Virus record (IMG/VR): IMGVR_UViG_3300050821_001685
Coordinates: 1-53,900 of that record
Reading direction: 5' to 3' (one strand)
Source: a virus
Length of the DNA: 53,900 bases
Shown here: positions 47,596-53,900 of the stretch, piece after piece
Position numbering within the stretch: the stretch's first letter is position 1
How the letters are laid out: each line of letters starts with the position of its first letter
Notes under the pieces: generated by a model
What the model saw: only the letters and a program-made list of their open reading frames with translations
Told to the model about the DNA's origin: nothing
Databases searched by the model: none
Position numbers and translations under genes: made by a program

Positions 47596-48203
47596 GCTAC
47601 AACCCAGCCACAGATTTCATCGGTCTTCTGCGGCTAGTCGGCAGCGGCGTGCGCTCAGAGCGCATGCCGGGGCTCGATTACATCGTTGCTGCGCTGGCTC
47701 GTGCTGGGATGTTCGCTCTCTCGGTCGGGCAGACGGCACCTACGGCAAATCAAACGAGTACCTTTTGGCTTCAACCTGCTATTCCTTCTTGGACAGCCGA
47801 AGGCACGCTGTATATCTGGAACCCGGTAACTGCGTCTTACCAAATTGCGACGTCGGCGCTGTGGCAGGCATTTTTGTCGCCGTCCGGCTCGGTTTTCCAA
47901 TCACTGCCCGCCGCGAACAACGTCATCAATCCAGGTGTTTCGCTCGCTGCTATACAACGTGCGGCGCCGGCCAATACAGCCGTACAGCTTCCGACGATAG
48001 CAGCGCAGTATCTTACACAAAAGGATATTGTGCTGACTGATTTCTCTACGGGCGTCGCCAATCATCAGATTATAGTTTCGCCAGTTGGCGGTGCCACGAT
48101 CATGCAGAGCGCAACGTGGAATTTACAATCCACCGCAGACTATTTGGCGCGCATTCGTCTTCGCCCTTCCCCTGATCTCAACGCCTGGATATTGATACCA
48201 TGA
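47592..48203 (+). CDS. Tail-type protein, 203 aa
   Basis: Begins MSYNPATDFIGLLRLVGSGV; central 'STFWLQPAIPSWTAEGTLYIWNP' resembles tail-tip or receptor-binding accessory domains. Beta-rich C-terminus. Coupled by ATGA to both neighbours. No named family. Confidence 0.6.
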   Translation: MSYNPATDFIGLLRLVGSGVRSERMPGLDYIVAALARAGMFALSVGQTAPTANQTSTFWLQPAIPSWTAEGTLYIWNPVTASYQIATSALWQAFLSPSGSVFQSLPAANNVINPGVSLAAIQRAAPANTAVQLPTIAAQYLTQKDIVLTDFSTGVANHQIIVSPVGGATIMQSATWNLQSTADYLARIRLRPSPDLNAWILIP

Positions 48204-49489
48204 GAATGTTTCGCACTGCTGCCGTTCTCGCATTCTTGCTGGCCTGCGTACCGGCTTTTGCACAGCAGACGGCAATTCATTCCGTTCCGATCGGTAAGGG
48301 TGCCGGCAATACCGGGTTTAATGCCGCAGTGCCCGGTGCATCAGGTCAACCGCTTGTCAGTCAAGGCCCTAGTGCGGACCCTGCTTTCGGTCCAATTGCT
48401 AATAGTGGCCTTACCCCCGGCGCTGCGAACACGGCGAAAGGCAGTCTGAACGGCACAGCCGTAGTAGATCTCCCACTGCCAAGCTGTACGGCTGTTAATC
48501 AGGCGTGGAAGTACGTATCCGGCACCGGCATAAATTGCAGTGCTGTCAGCAGCACGACTGGTTACGACATGCCGATCAATCTTGGCTTGTCGGCATCCAT
48601 TTCCGGGGGCGCTCTTACTCTCACTTTGACGCAAGCAAACAGCAGCGCGCCTACTAGCAGTAACCCGGTTCAATTTCCGTTCCGATCCACTACGCCAACG
48701 CTCGGCACGGTGACGTGGGCCAACGTCACTGCTACCCAATCTATCACCATACCCAATGGTGCGACGCTCGGCACCGCGAGTGGCATACCTTTTCGCATTT
48801 GGATTTTTGAAGAATACAACGGCGGTACGCCTGAATTGGCGGTAGCGACATGCAGCAATACTACTACCGTTTTTCCGTGTGCCGCGTGGGAAAATACGCT
48901 TGTAACCAGTACGACTATTGGCGGTTCGTGCGGCAGTCCTTGCGATACAGCGGGGGCGTTGCTTGCTTCTGCTGGCGTTGCCGCCGATGCCGTGCGGATT
49001 ATAGGGTTTTGTGAGTACGGTAGCGGGCTGCCCACTTTTGGTACTTGGTCTAGTTCGTGTACGAACCTGCAAGTGTTCGGTCCTGGCGTTGCGAAACCAG
49101 GGAGTGCGGTGCAGTCGGTTTACTTTAACACTGCCGGCAGCACTACTTGCACTACGAGCGCGTATGTCATTACCGCTGTCACGCAGAACATCACGCCGAG
49201 CAGCACTGCCAATCTCATTCTCGCGAACGCCGCCGCTTCAACGGTTTCCAATACGGCGGGCGATGCTACCAATATTACGCTTACGCACGGTGCCGGTGCT
49301 GCCATTGGCCAGCCTGCCACTGTTGGCACAACCGGCGCAAGCGTAGTTACCAAAGGCTCGGCGTCTTTTCAGGTGCTAGACGCCCCTGGGACCGTAAGTT
49401 CTGAAAACTATTCGATTTGGTGCCAAGGCGTTGGCGGCAACGGCAGCGAAGGCGGCGGCACTATAACGCTGCAAGAAATTATGGGATAG
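48200..49489 (+). CDS. Signal-peptide fibre-like protein, 429 aa
   Basis: Signal MRMFRTAAVLAFLLACVPAF then AQQ. 'IGKGAGNTGFNAAVPGASGQPLVS' and 'AWKYVSGTGINCSAV' are typical fibre-shaft motifs. The middle has repeated Cys pairs (TCSNTTTVFPC, SCGSPC), suggesting disulfides formed after export. Ends 'GGGTITLQEIMG'. Eighth exported-looking protein of this region; the endolysin follows 4 nt later. Confidence 0.65.
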   Translation: MRMFRTAAVLAFLLACVPAFAQQTAIHSVPIGKGAGNTGFNAAVPGASGQPLVSQGPSADPAFGPIANSGLTPGAANTAKGSLNGTAVVDLPLPSCTAVNQAWKYVSGTGINCSAVSSTTGYDMPINLGLSASISGGALTLTLTQANSSAPTSSNPVQFPFRSTTPTLGTVTWANVTATQSITIPNGATLGTASGIPFRIWIFEEYNGGTPELAVATCSNTTTVFPCAAWENTLVTSTTIGGSCGSPCDTAGALLASAGVAADAVRIIGFCEYGSGLPTFGTWSSSCTNLQVFGPGVAKPGSAVQSVYFNTAGSTTCTTSAYVITAVTQNITPSSTANLILANAAASTVSNTAGDATNITLTHGAGAAIGQPATVGTTGASVVTKGSASFQVLDAPGTVSSENYSIWCQGVGGNGSEGGGTITLQEIMG

Positions 49490-49493
49490 TCAC

Positions 49494-50216
49494 ATGAGCA
49501 ATCCGTACATAGCGCAACAGCGCGCTCAGTTCGCGAAGGACTTGGCTGATCCGGTGACGCATGACCAAGTATGCGCTATGATGATTACTGAGGATGCCGC
49601 ACACCCCGTGCCGTGCCTCGAGAGCCTGCTCAACCGCATTCTGTACTGCAACTCGCACGGTTATAAGCAAACCGTTCTTTCGATGCTGCATAGCGGTTTC
49701 TACGGCCCGTATAATCGCGGTACGTACCCCCGAACGATAAGACAGCTTCACGTCAATCCGGCGCTACAAGCAAGGATGGACGCTGCGATAGCAACCGTGA
49801 TGGCAGGCAGCGATCTTATCCACGGTTTCACCGATCAAGGGCTACCGACCGACCCGAACGGGCAGCGGCAGCCGCAAATGAGGCTTGGGGGTAACATCTT
49901 CAACGATTGGGGTGGCGGTCCTGGGGGTCACGATGGCGCGGAAGCATGGCGGCAGGTATTCGAGGCAGCAGCGGCCAAGGCAGCGCCGCCTGTAACATCG
50001 GCCATCGCTGGGCTGCACACTACCGACAATCTGCAAACCGCGCTCAATAGCTTCGGCTACGCGCCGCTGCTCAATGTGGACGGGCAGTATGGCGACGCTA
50101 CTAAGGCGGCTATCAGATGGTTCCAGGCGAAGCACTCGTTAACAGTTGATGGCGTGCCGGGGTCGATGACTTGGGCATCGATCGATGCTGCCATTAACGG
50201 AGACCAGATCGGCTGA
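49494..50216 (+). CDS. Endolysin with C-terminal peptidoglycan-binding domain
   Basis: 240 residues. N-terminal catalytic-type domain (VTHDQVCAMMITEDAAHPVP...LLNRILYCNSHGYK) with a Glu-centred motif, like SleB/muramidase-type phage lysins. A Gly-rich linker, then a clear PG_binding_1 domain ('LQTALNSFGYAPLLNVDGQYG...TKAAIRWFQAKHSLTVDGV...'). No signal peptide, so it would need a holin. Exact bond specificity unknown. Confidence 0.7.
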   Translation: MSNPYIAQQRAQFAKDLADPVTHDQVCAMMITEDAAHPVPCLESLLNRILYCNSHGYKQTVLSMLHSGFYGPYNRGTYPRTIRQLHVNPALQARMDAAIATVMAGSDLIHGFTDQGLPTDPNGQRQPQMRLGGNIFNDWGGGPGGHDGAEAWRQVFEAAAAKAAPPVTSAIAGLHTTDNLQTALNSFGYAPLLNVDGQYGDATKAAIRWFQAKHSLTVDGVPGSMTWASIDAAINGDQIG

Positions 50217-50235
50217 GTAGGAGGTGGGGGCGGTA

Positions 50236-50661
50236 ATGGAAGACAGGGTAGGGAGTGTTCCGGTTCCTGATCCGACCAAGTTAACGACGGATGCGGTTGC
50301 ACTTGCGACGGCGCAAATCGAAAAACTGTTTGATGTAAAATTAGAAGGCGTTGTAAAGCTCATTGATGAAAAATTCGCTGGAGTCAAAACCGAATTTACC
50401 ATGCGCGACATTGCGCTTTCGGCGGCTTTTAAAGCGGCGGAAGCAGCGGTAAGTCAACAGAACAACAGCAATACGTTAGCGATTGATAAAGCCGGCACGG
50501 CGTTCACCAAGCAAATCGACGGACTCGATGAAAAGATTGCTGACTTAAAAGAACGCGTCGCGGAGCTGTCCGGGCGCAATTGGTCCGCAGTTGGGGCGTA
50601 CATCGTCGGCGCGGTTGGCGTTGTTGCGCTGCTTTCATCTATTCTTATCCATCTTCGTTAG
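50236..50661 (+). CDS. Coiled-coil protein with C-terminal TM, 141 aa
   Basis: ATG 50236 with AGGAGG 11 nt upstream (GTG 50224 possible). A long coiled coil (LFDVKLEGVVKLIDEKFAG..., 'LDEKIADLKERVAEL') ends in a TM helix (GAYIVGAVGVVALLSSILIH). The plan fits lysis-cassette membrane proteins (holin or antiholin type) and it follows the endolysin. Function inferred from context. Confidence 0.6.
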   Translation: MEDRVGSVPVPDPTKLTTDAVALATAQIEKLFDVKLEGVVKLIDEKFAGVKTEFTMRDIALSAAFKAAEAAVSQQNNSNTLAIDKAGTAFTKQIDGLDEKIADLKERVAELSGRNWSAVGAYIVGAVGVVALLSSILIHLR

Positions 50662-50676
50662 TGACCGTGATGTTCG

Positions 50677-50856
50677 ATGCCGCCCCTTGTATTTTGGCTC
50701 AATCCGCCGGATATTTGCCCGAAGTGCCAAAAGCCAACAGTACGGCTTTCCTACATCGAAGCTGACAACGGTACTGCGACGCTTAACTATTCGTGACCAA
50801 CGTGCGGCATGGTAAAGGTGGCTGTGTACTCACTTAAACAGCCGGGAAGGAAGTAA
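50677..50856 (+). pseudogene. Zinc-ribbon gene interrupted by in-frame TGA
   Basis: ATG 50677 reads MPPLVFWLNPPDICPKCQKP... to TGA at 50794-50796 (39 residues). The same frame continues PTCGMVKVAVYSLKQPGRK to TAA 50854-50856, 2 nt before the next ATG. Replacing the TGA by a Cys codon would complete a second knuckle (C-P-T-C-G) matching CPKC and a normal zinc ribbon. A nonsense mutation, a sequencing error or rare recoding would explain it. Confidence 0.6.
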
Positions 50857-50857
50857 C

Positions 50858-51025
50858 ATGAGCATCGGAACCATTCTGCTTATCGTTTTAGTGATCTTGT
50901 TGCTCGGTGGATTTAGTGGCTTCGGCGGCGGCCCATTCTACGGTGCCGGTTATGGATGGGGCGGTGGTGGCCTTAGTTTGATCGTCATTGTACTGCTAAT
51001 TTTGGTCCTATCTGGTCGGATATAG
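50858..51025 (+). CDS. DUF3309-type small membrane protein, 55 aa
   Basis: ATG 50858 with GGAAGGAA upstream. MSIGTILLIVLVILLLGGFS, a Gly/Tyr-rich loop, then LSLIVIVLLILVLSGRI: the two-helix pattern of DUF3309, a family known from Rhizobiales and other Alphaproteobacteria. In this lysis region a pinholin-like role is possible but unproven. Confidence 0.7.
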   Translation: MSIGTILLIVLVILLLGGFSGFGGGPFYGAGYGWGGGGLSLIVIVLLILVLSGRI

Positions 51026-51092
51026 GCCCCATTGCTTGTCTGTCTGACAAGTGCTATGCGTAAGGCATCCATTAACGGGGACGCTTTGCGCC

Positions 51093-51431
51093 ATGAACAA
51101 AACACAGCTTCAGACGACTGCCGCTTCACTCATTGGCGTTGCGGCCGGCTACGCAGCGGGTCACGGTTGGCTTGGCTTGGATGTCGGCGCTTGGACAACT
51201 ATCATGGGCAGCGCGGTTGCTGCTGGTGCCGTCCTCTGGCCCGCTATTGTCACTCGCGCGCAGTCCCTCAAGGACACCGTCGGCAAGATGCCGAAAACTA
51301 CCGTCGTGACTGACAAAGCCACCGCCGACGCGCTCCCGAACAACCCTGACGTGATCGCCGCGACGCCGGAAATCGTTGCTGCCATCAAGAAAAGCGGCGA
51401 CGATAGCACTACGGGCGCGACGGTGCGGTGA
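51093..51431 (+). CDS. Holin-like membrane protein, 112 aa
   Basis: ATG 51093. Residues about 8-25 (ASLIGVAAGYAAGHGWLGLD) and 32-50 (TTIMGSAVAAGAVLWPAIVT) are membrane segments, with a polar Thr/Asp/Lys-rich C-terminus. A two-TM holin plan beside the endolysin. Its stop overlaps the terminase GTG (GTGA). Confidence 0.6.
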   Translation: MNKTQLQTTAASLIGVAAGYAAGHGWLGLDVGAWTTIMGSAVAAGAVLWPAIVTRAQSLKDTVGKMPKTTVVTDKATADALPNNPDVIAATPEIVAAIKKSGDDSTTGATVR

Positions 51432-52975
51432 ATTTTCCTTGGACACTTTCGACCGTTTTGCCCGTACAGACTAGGGAAGCCATACGGGCAAAACTTCTCG
51501 ATTTCGATTACTACCGTGAAAAGTTCATGCGCATACGCCCCCGCGAAGGTGGCGAGCGCATTCCGTTCATTCTCAATAGCCCTCAAAAGTTTTTGCACGC
51601 TCGCATTAACCGGGAGCGTGAAGTGTTCGGCACGGTGCGTGCGCTCATACCTAAAGCGCGCCGCATGGGCGTCAGCTCTTATATCGGCGGCCGATATTTC
51701 CATCAGACTGCGACCATGTTCGGCCGACGTGCGCAAATCGTAGCACACCGAGCGGACAGCGCGGCGAACTTGCATCGTGAAGTCAAGGAATTTTCCAACG
51801 GTCTGCCGCACGCCATACGTCCGTCGATTGGCGCAACAAATGCGTATGAGCTGATCTTTGACAAGCTGAAATCGCTGTACAAGGTCGCGTCTGCGGACGG
51901 TGGCGATATCGGTCGTTCTGATGACTTCCATTTGTTGCACCTATCCGAAGCTGCCTTTTTTGACAACACGGAAGATTTGTCGTCCGGCCTTTTGCAAACC
52001 GTACAGAACTTGCCGGGTACTGAAATAATCATGGAAAGCACCGGCAACGGACAGTCCGGGATGTTTTTCAGTATGTGTGAGGAAGCCAGCCGGCAGCAGA
52101 ATAGAGGACCGTGGCGTATTCACTTCCTGCCGTGGGGCCTCATGCCCGAATACCGTACGGATGTGCCGCAAGGATGGATCGTGCCAAAAGAGTTTGAAGA
52201 CTATGCTAAATTGCATGGCCTCGATCGTGAACAGCTTTATTGGTTCTGGATGCAGAATTACACCATCGCGGCAATGAACGGCGGGCAACCTGAGACGATT
52301 CACCGACTGACGCGCCAAGAATATCCGGCCATCTATAGCGAATGTTTCATGGCTGACAGTACGCTGGATTTCTACCCGGCGTCGTTAGTCCAGGCGGCCA
52401 TGACCAGCAAGGCAGCGCCGTCCGCCGGGGCGTTGAAGTTGCTTTGTGTAGATCCTGCCGGTGATGGTCAAGATAAACCCTTTGTCTGCGATCGGCAGGG
52501 CTCTGCGATCGGAGCGCGGGTATGGGGTGAGCTGGCGAGCCGCGACGCCAACGTGGCATCCGATTGGCTGGTAGCGACATTCCGACGCTTCGGCATGGAC
52601 GCCATACTAATAGACGGAACAGGTGGTTATGGGCGCGACTTGGTTGCTGGTTGTCGGCTGCGCATGCGGGAGTTGGGGCCGGAAAAAATTGTAGCCGTTG
52701 TATTCAGCCACGGCGCTCACAATTCTGTTATGTACGGCAATCGGCGTGCGGAATTGCACGATAAACTGTTGTGCTGGCTTGGCGGCAAGGTATCGATGCC
52801 AAACGACAAAATGGCGCAAGAGGAAGCGGCGGCGTACAAGTGGGGTCAGAACGCTTGCCGTCGTGACGAAAACGCGCGGCTGTTTATGACGCCTAAAGAA
52901 AAGATCAGAAAAGAAATCGGTCGGTCACCTGATCGCTGGGACTGTTGTGCTATTTCGATGGCGATTGAGAGTTAA
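51428..52975 (+). CDS. Large terminase subunit (TerL)
   Basis: 515 residues from GTG 51428-51430. ATPase half: 'TVRALIPKARRMGVSSYIGGRYFH' (degenerate Walker A region with the R-rich motif common in TerL), 'DDFHLLHLSEAAFF' (Walker B-like), 'ESTGNG' coupling motif. Nuclease half: 'LLCVDPAGDGQDKP' (D of the RNase H-like core), 'ILIDGTGGYGRDLV', 'PDRWDCCAISMA'. It cuts and pumps phage DNA into heads. Last gene of the plus strand before the convergent minus operon. Confidence 0.85.
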   Translation: MNFPWTLSTVLPVQTREAIRAKLLDFDYYREKFMRIRPREGGERIPFILNSPQKFLHARINREREVFGTVRALIPKARRMGVSSYIGGRYFHQTATMFGRRAQIVAHRADSAANLHREVKEFSNGLPHAIRPSIGATNAYELIFDKLKSLYKVASADGGDIGRSDDFHLLHLSEAAFFDNTEDLSSGLLQTVQNLPGTEIIMESTGNGQSGMFFSMCEEASRQQNRGPWRIHFLPWGLMPEYRTDVPQGWIVPKEFEDYAKLHGLDREQLYWFWMQNYTIAAMNGGQPETIHRLTRQEYPAIYSECFMADSTLDFYPASLVQAAMTSKAAPSAGALKLLCVDPAGDGQDKPFVCDRQGSAIGARVWGELASRDANVASDWLVATFRRFGMDAILIDGTGGYGRDLVAGCRLRMRELGPEKIVAVVFSHGAHNSVMYGNRRAELHDKLLCWLGGKVSMPNDKMAQEEAAAYKWGQNACRRDENARLFMTPKEKIRKEIGRSPDRWDCCAISMAIES

Positions 52976-52989
52976 CGACTACCTGCTCA

Positions 52990-53280
52990 TCAATATCTTG
53001 AGCCGCCCACGTCTGCTGCGCGCAGCGCGGCTTCGATGGCCTTGCGGACTTCGACGCTGCCGATTGATCTTGGATCGCGTTTACGTTTACCATCTCCAAA
53101 GCGCGTTAATACTTGCCAAGCGGCTTCCTGCATCGCAGGCGTGACCTTGGATGGGATATTGGCCTCTCGACAGCGGCGTTCGACCATTGCAAATAGTTGA
53201 TCGGCGGTGTCGCAATTCAGCTTTTGGCACGCTCGTACCAATGCGAGAGCCTGATCGAGTGGAATGTCTTTTTTCAACAT
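52990..53280 (-). CDS. Hypothetical protein, 96 aa
   Basis: Begins MLKKDIPLDQALALVRACQK; helical, with Cys and charged residues, C-terminal 'VRKAIEAALRAADVGG'. Last gene of the join-spanning minus operon, converging with terminase 14 nt away. Function unknown. Confidence 0.65.
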   Translation of the reverse strand: MLKKDIPLDQALALVRACQKLNCDTADQLFAMVERRCREANIPSKVTPAMQEAAWQVLTRFGDGKRKRDPRSIGSVEVRKAIEAALRAADVGGSRY

Positions 53281-53290
53281 CTAGTGGCTC

Positions 53291-53419
53291 TCAGCGTTTG
53301 TGTGCGGCAACCGGATAAGCATGATAGCTTAGATCGTTACGCCAAGACGGCTCAGTCCACCGCGGTATGTAGCCGTAGCAATCATTCCAAGGCATCAGTG
53401 GCGGGTCTCCGTAAGGCAT
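53291..53419 (-). CDS. Small protein, 42 aa
   Basis: ATG 53417-53419, TGA 53291-53293. MPYGDPPLMPWNDCYGYIPR, then 'WTEPSWRNDLSYHAYP'. Aromatic and Pro-rich, anonymous. Fills the gap between two operon genes. Confidence 0.5.
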   Translation of the reverse strand: MPYGDPPLMPWNDCYGYIPRWTEPSWRNDLSYHAYPVAAHKR

Positions 53420-53437
53420 CTAGCGACAGCCTACTGA

Positions 53438-53713
53438 TTAGCCGGCCGCGCGATCGAGCCGTTCGATCTCCGCAACTATCAAAGCTCCGGCGCGTATCAG
53501 GTCACGCCGCCGATCTTTGTGATTAATCCAATCGATGACCTCACCCCAGGCAAGTGATGCTTCCTCATAGACCTTGCCTTGGTCTGGCATTGCGTACAAC
53601 GCAGCAAGCCTAGCGAGATCGCCGGTAGAGTGCCGGTCATCATGTCCATAGGTGTAGCCCTCGCCGCCCATCTGGCGCTCTCGCTCGCGGGCTATTTCGG
53701 CAATTACGGACAT
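53438..53713 (-). CDS. HDD-motif protein, 91 aa
   Basis: ATG 53711-53713 with GGGAG upstream (a TTG 6 nt earlier is possible). 'MSVIAEIARERERQMGGEGYT' then 'GHDDRHSTGDLARLAALYA' match a widespread phage family with an invariant HDDxHxxGxL box and 'LIRAGALIVAEIERL' C-terminus. Function unknown. Follows the join-spanning gene. Confidence 0.7.
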   Translation of the reverse strand: MSVIAEIARERERQMGGEGYTYGHDDRHSTGDLARLAALYAMPDQGKVYEEASLAWGEVIDWINHKDRRRDLIRAGALIVAEIERLDRAAG

Positions 53714-53746
53714 CTTCAATCTCCCTGCTTTGGACGGGTCAGTCGG

Positions 53747-53900
53747 CTATTTTCGTTTTGAATAGTAGGCGATCACTTCGGCTGCGATTATCTTGTAGAT
53801 TAGCGAATTGACAAGCGGACCATATCTCCGCTCAAGGTGCCGCACGAGCTTTCGCCATTCGGCCCGTTCCCGTTTTTCTTTGGCTGGCATTCGTTTGGTC
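53747..53900 (-). CDS. Small basic protein spanning the circle join (3' part)
   Basis: Joined across the ends, the frame starts at ATG (CAT at 97-99), runs off position 1, continues from 53803 and stops at TAG (53747-53749), giving 51 residues. In this copy the start codon is cut two bases short by the window end. The protein begins MTKRMPAKEKRERAEW and ends AYYSKRK. It is highly charged and basic, with a hydrophobic centre (NSLIYKIIAAEVIAYY). No family recognised. It lies 6 nt after the 106-321 gene and upstream of the 53438-53713 gene, so it belongs to the same minus operon. Confidence 0.75.
   Translation of the reverse strand, partial: TKRMPAKEKRERAEWRKLVRHLERRYGPLVNSLIYKIIAAEVIAYYSKRK
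53804..53900. repeat. Terminal 97-bp direct repeat, copy 2
   Basis: Exact copy of 1-97. Collapsing one copy gives a circle of about 53,803 bp. Confidence 0.95.

Noticed and set aside
50677-50856. Selenocysteine gene
   Set aside because: I see no convincing hairpin of the bacterial SECIS type right after the TGA, and Sec in a zinc ribbon would be unusual; nonsense mutation or error is simpler.
1-53900. Lysogeny genes, phage RNA polymerase or tRNAs
   Set aside because: I looked for an integrase, a CI-like repressor, a T7-like polymerase and tRNA arms on both strands and found none that I could support.

Overview
The window is a complete, circularly closed tailed-phage genome. Its last 97 bases (53804-53900) repeat its first 97 exactly, and a minus-strand gene reads across that join, so the unit length is about 53,803 bp. 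The tail-connector genes follow the P22 order (gp4-like, gp10-like, needle-like at 8.8-11.4 kb), which suggests a podovirus-like virion. The host is probably an alphaproteobacterium, most likely Rhizobiales. The phage carries a GcrA-family regulator, an outer-membrane protein with an 'AADLPRP' mature N-terminus typical of Bradyrhizobium-like porins, and a DUF3309-type peptide. I see no integrase, lysogeny repressor, phage RNA polymerase, tRNA or CRISPR. The phage probably grows lytically and uses host sigma70-type polymerase, since many TTGAC(A/C)-N16/17-TANNNT promoters are visible.

Layout. (1) A minus-strand operon of small genes starts at about 1.1 kb, runs through the join and ends at about 53.0 kb, facing the large terminase gene. 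(2) At 1.2-2.4 kb lie a basic ribbon-helix-helix gene (+) and a phage-encoded outer-membrane protein (-). (3) At 2.5-6.8 kb (-) lies a portal operon with a GroES-like co-chaperonin and accessory virion genes. (4) At 6.9-12.8 kb (+) are the major capsid protein (apparently starting at ATT), connector/tail genes and a candidate ejection protein, interrupted by a minus-strand pair (RHH + VRR-NUC nuclease). (5) At 12.8-28.3 kb (-) is the replication and DNA-modification block: acetyltransferase, N4/N6-type DNA methyltransferase, SNF2-like helicase, family-A polymerase, ssDNA-binding protein, MazG-like hydrolase, DUF2800 nuclease, RadD-like helicase, C5-cytosine methyltransferase and primase-polymerase/helicase, with many tiny coupled genes. 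(6) At 28.3-28.5 kb is a divergent control region with tandem repeats overlapping a promoter. (7) At 28.5-31.3 kb (+) is a chain of early small genes ending in GcrA. (8) At 31.5-35.8 kb (+) lie a 1312-residue ejection/transglycosylase protein and a possible small terminase. (9) At 36.2-49.5 kb (+) is a virion/tail-spike region in which eight proteins carry Sec-type signal peptides. (10) At 49.5-53.0 kb (+) are the endolysin, membrane proteins and large terminase.

How it works together. Phage primase-helicase, polymerase, SSB and nucleases copy the DNA. Two methyltransferases and GcrA could modify or exploit host epigenetic control. Portal, capsid, terminase and connector genes build and fill the head. 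The most unusual block is 37.0-49.5 kb, where spike-like and polysaccharide-active-looking proteins appear built for export. Within it, about 38.4-42.8 kb nearly lacks the tetranucleotide GTAC that is abundant elsewhere, marking it as a recently acquired module.

Limits: all family calls come from reading motifs, without database searches. Counts were made by eye. No stretch over 300 bases lacks a gene.
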